Positions 1 to 10,635 of a stretch of DNA of 19,918 nucleotides are shown here, one piece after another. Source of the DNA: Patescibacteria group bacterium UBA6263 (lineage in GTDB: Bacteria > Patescibacteriota > Gracilibacteria > Absconditabacterales > Absconditicoccaceae); assembly GCA_002441085.1 (NCBI GenBank), contig DJVF01000029.1:1-19918 (forward strand). The letters are read 5' to 3'. The notes under the pieces were generated by a model. It worked only from the letters and a program-made list of their open reading frames with translations. It did not search any database and had not been told where the DNA came from. The translations under genes and the position numbers were made by a program. The first letter of the stretch is position 1. Each line of letters begins with the position of its first letter.

Positions 1-749
1 TCAAAAACTTTCTTGTCTTGTATTTTCCAGAATATGCGATTTGCATTTTTGTATATGAGATCAAATGTATCATTATCAAAATCATAGAAAGTTTGGCTCA
101 ATAATTGTTCTTTAAAATCTTTAGCTGTTTGGATTTTGTTGGCTGTTAGATAGTGGTTTAATATGATTTCACAATCTTTGATTGATTTTTTTTGTTTTCT
201 ATTGATACCAAATAATTTTCTGAGTGGTTCATATATTGCTTGAGTTTCAAAACTCATTCTAATCTGTTTGTCTGTAGACAATCAGCTCAAAGTACTTATG
301 TTGTTTTCTCTATCATTTAGTTTGAGTAGTATACATTTGATGTTTTTGATTCATCAATATAATATCTTTTCTATTTTGTCATTTAATATTGTATTTGTAT
401 CTCACCAAAAATTATTTGAAGTGTCTGTAACAGAATCGACAATAAATCATATTTCATATCCAAATTCTTTGTATATTTTTGCTAGACTAATTTTGGGGTT
501 GTCTTCTGCGGTATCGTGTAGTATACTAGCTATTACCAATTTGGAATCATTGAATCTTTTGGCTGACAATAATGCTACCTTGATAGGATGTTCCAAAAAT
601 GGTCAACCTGAATATTTTCTTTTTTGTCATTTATGTGCTTGTAATGCTAGTCTACATGCTTTTTGTATGGATGAAAAATCTTTTTTGAAATGAGGAAATT
701 CCAATTTTATTTTTTCTAGAAAGTTTGTTATTAATGTTTTTTCTAGCAT
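1..749 (-). CDS. HD-domain (p)ppGpp hydrolase-like protein (RelA/SpoT family), partial at window edge
   Basis: Reading from ATG at 749 with UGA = Gly gives an open frame of 249 codons that runs off the left edge, so the C-terminus is not visible. The residues of a RelA/SpoT-type HD hydrolase are present: H39 in AHKGQKRKYSG, H54 in FLEHP, H78-D79 followed by E82-D83 in ILHDTAED, and D146 in KLNDRENN (family form KLADRxHN). This suggests a Mn-dependent 3'-pyrophosphohydrolase acting on (p)ppGpp or a related nucleotide. Conservation is weaker than in the neighbouring full-length homologue, so it may be a small-alarmone-hydrolase-like or other HD phosphohydrolase. Nine or so in-frame TGA codons lie at glycine positions (for example GQKRKYSGG). 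It is transcribed divergently from 896-3100. Whether a synthetase domain follows is unknown. No Shine-Dalgarno sequence precedes the start. Confidence 0.8.
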
Positions 750-777
750 AAATATTAGTTATTCTAAATCGTAGTAA

Positions 778-805
778 TCTATATATAATATTTATAAAAA
801 TGCAA
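778..805 (-). promoter_or_regulatory. Predicted sigma70-type promoter of the HD hydrolase gene
   Basis: On the minus strand TTGCAT (805-800) and TATAGA (783-778) are separated by 16 bases. The start point would fall near 771, giving a leader of about 22 nt before the ATG at 749. The region is very AT-rich, so a chance match is possible. Confidence 0.45.
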
Positions 806-858
806 GGTTTAAAAGAGAAAATGTACTTTGGGAAGTTTAGATTGAAAATTGGGTTTAT

Positions 859-889
859 TTGCTTAACTTAGTTGTATTTATGATACAAT
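859..889 (+). promoter_or_regulatory. Weak candidate promoter of the RelA/SpoT homologue
   Basis: TTGCTT (859-864) and TACAAT (884-889) are separated by 19 bases, longer than ideal. The -10-like box ends only seven bases before the ATG at 896, so if it is used the mRNA would be leaderless or nearly so. No other convincing promoter is visible in the 146-bp divergent gap. Confidence 0.3.
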
Positions 890-895
890 AGAGTT

Positions 896-3100
896 ATGGA
901 TATAAGACAATTGAATGAGTTTTTTGAATATAAACCAGTTTTAGACAAAGATCCTCAATTTATAGTTGATGAGATTATATTTTCAGCTTCTAAATATTTA
1001 TCCCAGGACAAGCTCAAACAAATACAAAAAGCTTATGAATTTGCAAAAAATGCTCATGGTTTAGCGACTAGACTATCTGGTGAACTTTATATTATACATC
1101 CTTTGAGATCTACGCAGTTTTTGATGCAAATCAAGCCAGATTTATATTCTATACAATCGTGTATATTGCATGATGTCATAGAAGATACTCCTATAACTTA
1201 TGATCAAATCAGAAAAGAATTTTGAGATGAAGTAGCTAATATATGTGAATGATTGGTCAAAGTTTCCAAGATAAAATATAAATGAGAAGATAGGCAATTG
1301 GAAACATTGAAAAAAACTTTTCTTGCTATGGCGCAGGATTTGAGAGTGATTTTTATAAAATTGGCAGATCGTATACACAATATCCAGACCTTGCATTATC
1401 ATCCTAGTATAGAAAAAAGATACAAAATAGCAGAAGAAACATTGAAAATATATGTCCCAATAGCTAAAAGACTTGGACTGTATTATTATCAACTTTATTT
1501 GGAAAACTGATCTTTTAAAGTTTTAGATTCATTGGAATTTGATAGAATATTGAATTATCTAAAAAAATATCTTGGAGAATGAGAAAAATATACAGAAAAA
1601 TGAATAAAATCAATCAAAAACATGTTAGTCAAAGAATGAGTCGATAATTTTGAGGTCAAATGAAGGATAAAAAGTCCTTATAGAGTTTATGAAAAATTAC
1701 AAAAAAAATATCAGACTAATGATTTATCATCTGTAATGGATTTTATAGGTTATAGAGTGATAACAAAAAGCGTCGGAGATTGTTATATGGTTTTGTGAGT
1801 AATACACAAAAATTATACTCCTTTGATTAAAAAAATAAAAGATTATATAGCAGTCCCAAAATTTAATTGATACAAGAGTATACATACTACAGTATTATGA
1901 ATGTTTCGTTTTCCTGTGGAGATACAAATCAGAACTTATGAAATGGATGATATTGCTGAATTTGGTGTAGCGGCACACTTTGCCTATAGTGAACAAAACG
2001 AATCTATATCTGTATCTCAACAACAATCTCAATGGATCAAAAAATTGAAAAGTATTGTAGACGCATACAAAACATCTGATGAAAAGGAAAGCTTCAAAAA
2101 TGAGCTAAATATAGAAGTATTGCAAAAATCAATATTTATATATACTCCACAGTGAGATGTCGTAGAATTACCTAGTTGAGCTACTGTACTTGATTTTGCT
2201 TTTAATATACATTCAGAAATTGGATTGAAATTTAAAAATGCTTTGGTAAATCGAGAAATCAAGCCGATAAGTTATATTCCCAAAAATGGAGACGTAATAC
2301 ATATAAATATTTTTAGAAATAAATATTCTGCTAATAAACATTGGTTAGAATTTTTGCGTACTCCCACAGCTAAAACTCAACTTTTGAGATTTATTAGATT
2401 ACAAGAAAAAAGAGAACGTTTAAATATTAGCATTCAATGATTAAATAGAGAACTAAAATCAATTGGTTTGCCTATTTATAAATCTGACAAAGATAAGATA
2501 AACAAAATAATTGACGAAAACGAATTGGAAAAAAGGCTTTTGTTGGTTTTTGAAAAAAAAGATACTTATCATAATATAATAAAATTTGCCTATCCTAGTT
2601 TCTTTATCTCAAACAAAATAAAGCCTGTAAGTACCAAAGTAGAAAAATCTAACTTTTTGGATTCTCAAATTATAGTAGATAATAATACCTTCTTGAATTG
2701 TACTTTTTGTCCTGAATGTAAACCTAAACCGGAAGATAAAGTAATAGCTAAATCATCAAAGTTTGGATTGAAGATACACAAAATGGATTGTAAAGCTCTC
2801 AAAACTATATCTTTTGATAATTTATTGGAGGCTCATTGGAATGGACAAGATAATAATGAATATAAGTTTGTATTAAAAATCAAAATATTGAATAAATATA
2901 TATGAATGCTTGATATTATGTCTGTTTTTTCGGAATTAAATTTTTCTATTTCAGAACTTAGAACTAAGAATTCTGAAAATTGAATGGAAATATTGGATAT
3001 AGAATCTTTAGTTTTGAATCCTGCAAAAATATGATTTCTACTCAAAGACTTGAAAAAATATACTGGTTCAATAGATATAATCAGAAAATCTATATCATAG
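896..3100 (+). CDS. Full-length RelA/SpoT homologue, (p)ppGpp synthetase/hydrolase
   Basis: The protein has 734 residues, close to the usual RelA/SpoT length, with the complete domain order. The HD hydrolase domain has H54, R59, H68, H92-D93, E96-D97 and a KLADRIHN motif near residue 155, so hydrolase activity is plausible. The synthetase domain has DFIGYRV near 282, NGYKSIHTTV near 325 and EIQIRT near 342, followed by an EFGVAAHFAY segment. A TGS domain (ELPSGATVLDFAFNIH) starts near 424. A zinc-finger/CC domain has C602, C605, C608, H628 and C632, and a short ACT-like end follows. It would make and degrade the alarmone (p)ppGpp on the ribosome. About 17 glycines are TGA, including the conserved G of NGYKS and of PSGAT; under the standard code the gene falls into five fragments. 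It is followed 25 bp later by the zinc-ribbon gene. Confidence 0.95.
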
Positions 3101-3125
3101 TTTTTATTTATATTAATTTATATAA

Positions 3126-3584
3126 ATGTTTAATATTTTATCAGACAATATTCCCTATATAGATATAAACAATGCCGGTTGATTGAAAGATTTTTTTATA
3201 GTTTTGATATCTTTTTTTATATTTTTGTGGATCATTTGTATAATACGAGTTGGTAAAGATATATGATCTAGAACAAATAATATTTTGTTGCAAATAGTTA
3301 GTATTGTTTTGGTTACTATTTTTTCTCCTTTGATTGGCTTGCCTTTGTATATCATAATAAGACCCGTTTCTTATAAAAAAGATAATATACCTTGGAGAGA
3401 ATCTTGTGCATTGAATATGATTTCTTGTTATAATTGTGGAACTTTTAATCCCAAAGAATATGACTGTTGTATAAAATGCTGAGAAAAATTAAAAATAAAA
3501 TGTAAGCAATGTGGACAACAATATCCACATAGTTATCAGTATTGTAGTAAATGTTGAGCTCCCAATATAGAGTTTGATTTATAG
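3126..3584 (+). CDS. Small membrane protein with C-terminal double zinc ribbon
   Basis: This is a 152-residue protein with two hydrophobic segments (about residues 23-41 and 56-77) followed by a cytosolic-type tail with four CxxC knuckles: CYNC, CIKC (preceded by another C), CKQC and CSKC, each with a Gly next to or near the Cys as in DZR-type zinc ribbons. Two of these glycines are TGA, as are the Gly codons near residues 19 and 47. Such membrane-anchored ribbons are common in candidate-phyla genomes, but the function is unknown. It sits between the RelA/SpoT homologue (25 bp upstream) and a pilin-like gene (14 bp downstream), probably in one transcript. ATG 3126 is the first start after the upstream TAG. 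No Shine-Dalgarno sequence is seen. Confidence 0.8.
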
Positions 3585-3598
3585 TTTTCTAATATTTT

Positions 3599-4702
3599 AT
3601 GTTACTTGCTTTTGTAATACTTATAATCATCACCTGATTAGCTATACTATCTAGTATATATTCTATATTTACTCCTTTTTTTGCTACTTTTGGAGATATT
3701 ACAAATTATAATACAGCTTATTATGGAGCCATCTCTGCAATAGAAAGAGGTCAGCTTGTATTGAAATATAGATGACCATGATTTGTGTGATCTGGCGGAT
3801 GGTTGGATCAGAATGCTTTTGGCAAAGAGAGTGATTTGATATTAGAATGATTTAGGATATGATTTGAAAAAAATAATTGATTGCTTTGGAGTATAGATTC
3901 TAGAACCAAAAGAATACCAAAGTTATTAGATTGAAATGTAGATAAAGACTTGTCGTGAACTTGATCTATGAATTACAATAAATTGGATTATAGATGAGTG
4001 GAGACATTTTTGTTGAGTATAGATAATTCTGGTATAGAGAGTTGATATTCTTTGACTGGTAGCTATAGATTAGGTTATGGTTGAAATTACATATCTGGAG
4101 AGTTTAGATTGCCTACCAAAATAGAAGATACTTTTGGAAAATTGTGTGATGATGATTTTTGAGATTTTTGTGATGCAGATGAGGATGAATTGTATAATGA
4201 TGCAATAGTGGATCGATCACTTAGAGGTAATTACTTTTGATCTCAATTTTTTGTAATGCCAAATCAGGTAGTGGCTTATTATGGTACACAAAGGGCTGTG
4301 TTGGAATGAGATACAATGATAAGAGAAACAAATATCAATATGTGATCAGGGATAGTATTTGGAGATTCAAAAAATATTTTTGATAGTAGTTCTATTGATC
4401 CAGATGAACAAAATGTTATATCTGACAATTTAGTTATATCCGGACATAATTTTGAAGATATTTTTTTAGATACTAATTATACTTCTTTACAACTAAAATT
4501 TGCTTTAGTAAATTTTTTGCATTCTATGAGTGGTAGTATATACCCATTTTTGGAGTATTTTTTTGAATTTGATGAAGAAGTTGCTGATAAATTCTATACT
4601 ATCGAATGAAATGGAAGAAAATGAAATTATGATTTGAAGATAATAATTAAAAAGCCTACATTCAAAGAGACTGTAGCTGGTAGTTTTACTGTGATTTTTT
4701 AG
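3599..4702 (+). CDS. Predicted pilin/PilX-like envelope protein of unknown function
   Basis: The protein has 367 residues. A hydrophobic N-terminal helix (residues 2-30) starts almost at the initiator Met and is followed by AYYGAISAIERG at about 40-51. That arrangement resembles the N-terminus of PilX-like minor pilins, where the helix is followed by a YAAESGIERA-type stretch. The remainder is polar, rich in Asp, Asn, Gly and Ser, and predicted to be outside the cell. A cluster of Asp/Glu around CDDDFGDFCDADEDE could bind a divalent metal or hold a disulfide. No canonical prepilin peptidase site precedes the helix, because the in-frame TAA just upstream rules out a longer start. About 24 glycines are TGA. 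It follows the zinc-ribbon gene by 14 bp and converges on uvrA with only 14 bp between stops. The family assignment is inference from the N-terminus. Confidence 0.6.
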
Positions 4703-4716
4703 CTTGTTTATAAAAT

Positions 4717-7698
4717 TTATTTGATTAGGAATCCATCTTCCAATTTGATAATATGATCAGCAAATTTTAATATACTTTTGTCGTGTTCTATCATGAGTAT
4801 TGTATCTCAATTTTTGAGGAATTCTTTGAGAACTTTGAGTAACTTTTCTATATCGTTGGGATGTAATCATACTGTGGGTTCATCCAAGAAATATACTGTG
4901 TGTCATCTATAATCTTTGAGTAAATGTTTGACCAATTTCAATCTTTGACTCTCTCATCATGATAGTGTGTGTGCTGGTTGTCACATTTTGAGGTAGCCCA
5001 ATCATATATCTACCATAAGTTGCAAATCTCTGTGGATATGGTCTATTTCTTTAAAAAATTCTAAAGCATCTGATACATACATTTCCAAAATCTGAGATAT
5101 ATTTTTGTTGCGTCGTTTGATTGATAATATTTCATTTTTGTATCTTTTGGATTTACATAAATCACAGGCTACGTAAGTATCAGGTAGAAATTGTAATTCT
5201 ATTTTTTTGTATCAATATCATTGACAGGCTGGACATGCTCATTTGTCAGAATTGAAACTAAAATAACTAGGAGTAAATCACAAATATTTACTTTCGGTAG
5301 TGCCTCCAAAAAGGTTTCTAATACTATCAAAAACTCAAATAAATGTAGATGGACATGATCTGGGAGTCTTGCCTATACTAGTTTGATCTACGTATATTGT
5401 GTTTTTGATTTGGTCATATCAGATTATAGTATCTACTCATAGATCCTTGTAAAACTCTTGTAGAGCAAGATTCTCAAAGTGAGAATACTCTTGTGTACGT
5501 ATTACAGGAGCTGAAATAATTTCTTCCCGACTGAGTCATTTTTTGAGCATTTGTAGTCTAATATATGACTGAATGAATTTTTGTTTTTCATTTAGAAATC
5601 TAAATAATGTAGTATACATCAATGTAGTTTTTCATGCTCCAGATGGTCATGTAATGATAGTGAAGCTTCATAAACTGATATTTACATCTATGTTTTGTAG
5701 GTTGTATTTGCTGGCTTTTTTGATCTTTATTTGTTTGTTTGTTGGTTTGTGATCAAATTTTACTGAAACTTTTTTTTCTCAGTTTATGTATTGAGCTGTG
5801 AGGGTTTGTGATTTTAGAAAATCTTTGTATGGTCCATTGAAGGTCACTTCTCATCAAAAATCTCCAGCTCATGGTCATATTTCTATTACTCGATCGGATG
5901 CTTTGATAAATTCTTCGTTGTGTTCTACTACTACTATGGTATTTCATATTTCTTTGAGTTTTTTGATGGAATTGATTGCTTTGATGATTTCTCTTTGATC
6001 AAGTCAGATTGTAGGTTCATCTAGGACATAGATAATTCCTGTAAGTTTGTTTCATAATTGTTTAGCTAATCTAAGTCTTTGGATTTCTCAGCCAGATAGA
6101 GTATCTATTCATCTATTTAGCATTAAATATCCTAGTCATAGATCTTGGATGGTTTTGATTCTATCTAACAAAGGATTGGTGATTCTTTCTATAAGATTGA
6201 GTGGTTTGGAAGATTTTGATTTGAAAGTTTCTAATATATCAATGATATCTTTCATGGGTATCTTTTGTAGATATGATATATTGTACTTGAATTGTGATTC
6301 AGATTTTTTTGGAGTTTTGGTTAATGTCAAAAAAACGTTTAAACTTTCTTTTTTGAGTTTGGATCATTCGCATTCAGGACATGTTTTCATTTGTAACATA
6401 GCTTGAAAATCTACTGTTAGTAATCATTTGATATATTGATCCTTGATAATATCTTCTATTCATTTGTAATACATACTAGTATATTTTCATCAATTATTGA
6501 CTCTAATAAGTTCTTCATCTCAGTATAAAACTACATGCAAAAATCGTTCTGGTAGATCTTTCCATAATTTTTGTGTATTTATGTTATATTTTTCTGCTAT
6601 TTTTTTGAGAACTGCTTGTCCAAAATTAGAGTCTCTTCGTGGGAGTATAGCCTTGTCATATGTGCTATAAGGGTCTAATATTTTTTCAAAATCTACTTGC
6701 AAAACTTCTCATATACCGTGACATGCATTACAAGCTCATTCTGCGCGATTGGGAGAGAAATGTTGTGGAGTAAATTCTGGATATGTGATATTGCATGTAG
6801 GACAATACATTTTGTCTGTAAATCGAGAAATATTTCATTGTTGCAATGACTTTTTTGTTTTGGTTGTTTTGGCTTCTTGTATGATATATATTCCAAATTT
6901 ATTTGATTCTCCAAGTATTTTGATGATATCTTCTTTGAGTCTAGAGAGTTTTTCTTTGTTGATGGTGATACGATCATATATACCATATATGTTTATAGGA
7001 AAATATTGATTAGGGACATTAGGCGTCTCTAGATAAAAGTATTCTATAGGATCGAGGTTGTTGGCGGTCTGATCTTTTTTGGAAATTTTGGGAGTATTTT
7101 CTGACATTAGCAGATAACGAGTGAATCATTTTCATTTCTCTACTTTGTTTCTATTTTTTTTGGTGAATTCATTCAGTTCGTTGGCACTTTTTATATTTCA
7201 TGTCTCTTTGATCAAATATATTTTTTGGTCAGAATATTTTTTTTGTATTTCTTGTAATATTTGGTCTGTGTTTTGTGGTTGTATGAGTCATCAGCAACTA
7301 TAACAATATATATCTCAAAGTTTGGCAAATAATAATCTCATATAGTCATCTATCTCTGTGAGAGTACCTACGCTACTTCTAGAGTTTCATGCTTTTTTGT
7401 TTTGTTCTATAGCTATGGCTGGGGACAATCATGAGCAATAGTCTATATCTGGTCTTTCTCATAAATTGAAAAATTGTCTCAGATAAGAACTGAGAGATTC
7501 TATATATCTAAATTGTCACTCTTTGTATATAGTTTCAAAAGCTAGAGAAGATTTACCAGATCAAGAAACTCATGTAATTGTGATAATTTGGTTTTTGGGG
7601 AATGTGATATCTATATCTTTGAGATTGTTGGTCTTGACTCATTGAAAGACTATTTCTTGTCCAAAGAATTGTTCCAAATTATTTTTTTTGTTTGGCAT
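4717..7698 (-). CDS. uvrA: UvrA, excinuclease ABC subunit A
   Basis: This is a 993-residue protein, slightly longer than typical UvrA (about 940). It is the ATPase that recognises DNA damage with UvrB in nucleotide excision repair. The first ATPase half has Walker A GVSGSGKSS at about 43-51, then FRYIESLSSYLRQFF, a CYSC zinc knuckle, and the signature LSGGEIQRLRLA with LDEPTIGLD. The second half has Walker A GPSGAGKTT, CPACQGYGYKKIELQFLPD, CDLCKSKRY, signature TLSGGESQRLKL and LDEPTVGLHPND. Further Cys pairs (CPTC, CNAC, CPEC) form the other zinc modules. The Walker A and both signature motifs contain TGA-encoded glycines, which is strong proof of recoding. The C-terminus ends just after the H-loop region (ADHIIKLEDG), without the usual glycine-rich tail. 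ATG 7698 is the first start after the upstream stop. It lies 75 bp downstream of the transglycosylase-like gene, with a GC-rich hairpin between. Confidence 0.96.
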
Positions 7699-7733
7699 TT
7701 ATTTAGTTTATAATTTATAGTTAAAAGTTTAAG

Positions 7734-7762
7734 ATTCCGGCTGCAAAAAACCTCGCCGGAAT
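7734..7762. repeat. Isolated GC-rich palindrome (REP-like) between the lytic enzyme gene and uvrA
   Basis: ATTCCGGC (7734-7741) and GCCGGAAT (7755-7762) are perfect inverted arms of 8 bp around a 13-base loop with an A6 run (T6 on the other strand). The arms are far richer in G+C than anything nearby. The shape and the CCGGC core resemble small dispersed palindromes (REP-like elements) found between genes in many bacteria. It could also act as an attenuator or weak terminator upstream of uvrA, but no U-run follows the stem on the minus strand. Only one copy is seen in this window. Confidence 0.6.
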
Positions 7763-7773
7763 GACATTGTGGA

Positions 7774-8649
7774 TTAATATTTATTTTGGAGTTCTCGATC
7801 TAAGATTTTTATAAATTTGGGTATGAGTCAGTATCTAGTAACTCATGAATATTCTAATCAATATCAATCGTATAAATATTTAGGATTGTTTGGTAGGGCA
7901 ATGTATCAACTTTCAAAGTTTCATGTGATTCTAGCTCAATTGTACAATGCTCCATGATTGATGAGTCAAGTCCGTTCGAATCAAGTATAAGTCAGATTGA
8001 TTCACAATCTGGTTTTGTATTGGATATGTTTGGCTTTGCTAAACTCTATAAAGTCTATCACAGATTGGATAAATATTGGTTCTGTGATGGGTCATGTTCA
8101 ATAGTTTTTGCTGATAATTTGGAATGGTCAATTGGATCCATATGTAGGATGGATAGGCAAATAATATCAACAAGTAGTCTCTTTGTATCGAGTAGCTATA
8201 GTCAATGCGGTAGGAAAATTGTATGCAAAACTGATATCATCTAGTGTGTTGTATCGTCATGTACATGAATTGACTACATCTGTATCTATAGATATATTGG
8301 GAGAGAATTGCTCTACAAATTGTTGTTTGGTAGCTTGGGACTGTATTTTGGCTAGTGTTTTTTGGGTATATAATTTGGTATATAGATCTTGTTTGAGATG
8401 GTTGAGCATATAGTCCAATCTAGGGTTGTTGCTAAATTTTTGTTGTAGATTTTTGATTTGATAAAAAAAATTTCGCAAATCCTGATTGTTTCATGATATG
8501 ATGAGATTTAATTGTGTTTGGAGATTGTTTAATTGTTGTGTGTCTCCAGAACTAGGGTTGTATGCCACTACAGTAGATACTAGTAAAATTAAGGTAGAAA
8601 TCGAGATTATCAGCATATACAAAAACTTTTTACTTGTAGTATAAGTCAT
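7774..8649 (-). CDS. Membrane-anchored lytic-transglycosylase-like protein of the T4SS-like cluster
   Basis: The protein has 291 residues from ATG 8649. It has a signal anchor or signal peptide (about residues 8-30), then a predicted helical stretch (35-115). A C-terminal domain contains KETTCGYY (E157), GSNGPFQI (174-178 for GPFQI) and a downstream NYGTG. A Glu followed by Thr/Ser about 17 residues before a GPFQI/GLMQI-type motif is the hallmark of SLT/goose-lysozyme-like lytic transglycosylases, which cut the peptidoglycan glycan strand. VirB1-type enzymes of this kind open the wall for type IV secretion machines, which fits two VirB6-like genes directly upstream. The catalytic role of E157 is inferred. 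About 17 glycines are TGA. An in-frame TTG at 8682 could add 11 residues, but ATG 8649 gives a better signal segment. Confidence 0.7.
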
Positions 8650-8744
8650 TTGGATAGGACAAAAAATAAATCCAAATATCAATATAATTAGATTGATGAT
8701 TTATTCAAGTTCAAAAACTTATGCTGAGATATGAGTAATGTTTA

Positions 8745-10616
8745 TTATTTTCAATATGTTTTAGCTTTAAATTGTGTTACATTTTCTGGTGCAGAATCTG
8801 TTCATCACATCTCTGTGTGTATTTTTACATAATTTTTTTCTATAAAAGTATCTATACTTGTGACGTCATCTCGATTTCGTAAGTCTTTATCAGTATCTCT
8901 ATGTTTGTTAAACCGAGTATTCATTGAATTTTGTCGCCCATTGGATGTGTCGCTATAAGATATTCATCATTTTGTTGAGTTTGCATGAGATTTTAATTTA
9001 GTCCAAAAGGCAGTTGAATCTGTTGATTTGGCTGCAGCTTCTAAGTCATAATTAATTCAGTTGTCTTTGTATAATCACGGGAATGCTTTTTGCAATTTCT
9101 CCAAATTTTCTTTATCCATATTGGATGAAATAGATCATTTTATTTGAGAAACTAATCAACCTGGTCATGAAACTGAATTTACTCATATTCATCATGCTAT
9201 AGGGACTATAGGTATCTGTCATGCAATTCTTTGTGTGGAATCTGTCATAGATTTGACTTTGTCATCTATAAATTTGACTCCAGATCAAGATGATAAGGCA
9301 GCTTTTAATAAAAATCGCATCAAAAATAATGTAAAAGCAGCTACAATCAGATCTGCTAAGCTATTTTTGGCTCAATTGACAGAAAAATCGAATATTCAAT
9401 TGGATTGGATAGATGAGTCATATGATTTGATATCTGAAGTATTTATTGTCTGTTTAGAATTTATGATGACTTCGTCATTGAGATTGACATCTCATCATGA
9501 CATAGGTACGAGTATGGCTTTGACTCATATTACAAAAATCATCATTATAGATATATATGCCATAAATATAACTGGTTTGAATATGAGACTGAGTATCTTG
9601 CCTATAGAAATATCTTCGAGAAATTTTATTTTGGATTTATCTATTACGTTGGTTGAAATGATTATAATAAATGGCGAAAAGATTATAGCTATTCGTAGAA
9701 AAAATATTCTAAAAAAATTGATTATAACTAATCCCAACATAGCTATCGAATATATCAGTATAATTATCAAATTTAATCAGAATTCCATTAATCGTTTCCA
9801 ACTATCACTGGTTTCTGGGTTTGGTATAGAGTAATCTTGGAATTTGAATATAGATGTACCAAAAAATAATAATGGTCAAGAAATAGTATTGTAACTAGGT
9901 AATATCATGTCCAAATAATTTTCTTGGGTAATCTCTTGTTGTAATGGGATCTGTTTGATAGTGATGTATTGTTGATTGGTTTGTAATTTTTTGTTTGGAT
10001 CGAATGAAAGTTGTCGTCATGTCTTGATGGTTCATGTAGATGGTATGGATACTCATGCTTCGGCATTTAATTGTGCTAGTTTTCTTTGGAGTCATATATC
10101 TGATTGTAATATTTGTGAGGGTATACTAGATATAGTAGTGACTGATATAGTAGCTATGTCTATGACAGCAGCAAATAGAAATCGACTAGCTTGTATAAGT
10201 ACTCCTGCCACGACAAATCATACTATCTTTTTTTTGATTATATCTGTGACAGAATCTTTTTTTATGATGGATTGTATAATCATATATAAAAATAAAAATC
10301 ATAGAGTATAATTGGCAAAGTTTTTCATAATATTTCGAGTCTTTCGTATAAATACGTCTAGATTCATAAAAGATCAATATATAATATCATTGGACATCAA
10401 TTTGCCTGCTAGGTTGGCTAATATTACCCATCATCGAGACAAAAAACTAACTATAAAATGTGTCCACTGAGCCAAATCATCCATTTTTTGTGATCAAGCA
10501 TCGCTAGCCCAAGATAATCATACAAATCCAAATCCCAAAATCAAAAAAGCTGATACCAATTTGAGAGTATTTGTGATCTTCTTTGTTTGATTTGCTTTGG
10601 GAGCTTGGGGCTTCAT
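8745..10616 (-). CDS. VirB6/TrbL-like polytopic T4SS membrane protein (second paralogue)
   Basis: This is a 623-residue protein with an N-terminal hydrophobic signal or anchor (about 18-37) and several membrane spans. Long hydrophobic runs include the segment around NLIIILIYSIAMLGLVII and the following AIIFSPFIIII. Polytopic proteins of this layout form the inner-membrane channel of type IV secretion systems. It shares blocks with its upstream neighbour: NIMKNFANYxLGF, AGVLIQASRF followed by xVDI, and AGxIPIVP. The gene starts 19 bp after that neighbour's stop. After the last span there is a hydrophilic, charged tail rich in Ser, Asn, Asp and Lys. About 30 glycines are TGA, including the pairs in MSGGDV and AGGIG. 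The VirB6/TrbL assignment rests on topology, paralogy and neighbours rather than a diagnostic motif. Confidence 0.7.
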
Positions 10617-10635
10617 TATATGGTTATATGTAAAA

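Noticed and set aside
268..693. Plus-strand open frame of 141 codons
   Set aside because: It is antisense to the HD hydrolase gene, whose minus-strand frame has the conserved HD motifs with UGA = Gly. The plus-strand product has no family features.
896..3100. Broken relA (pseudogene with many stops)
   Set aside because: All interruptions are TGA, never TAA or TAG, and lie at glycine positions. This is recoding, not decay. The same holds for uvrA.
4703..4716. Terminator between the pilin-like gene and uvrA
   Set aside because: The convergent gap is only 14 bp, and no stem-loop with a U-tract is visible in or around it.
9235..9834. Plus-strand open frame of 199 codons
   Set aside because: It is the shadow of the second VirB6-like gene, whose minus-strand frame shows membrane spans shared with its paralogue. 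The same applies to open plus frames at 9976-10311, 11158-11449 and 12488-12763.
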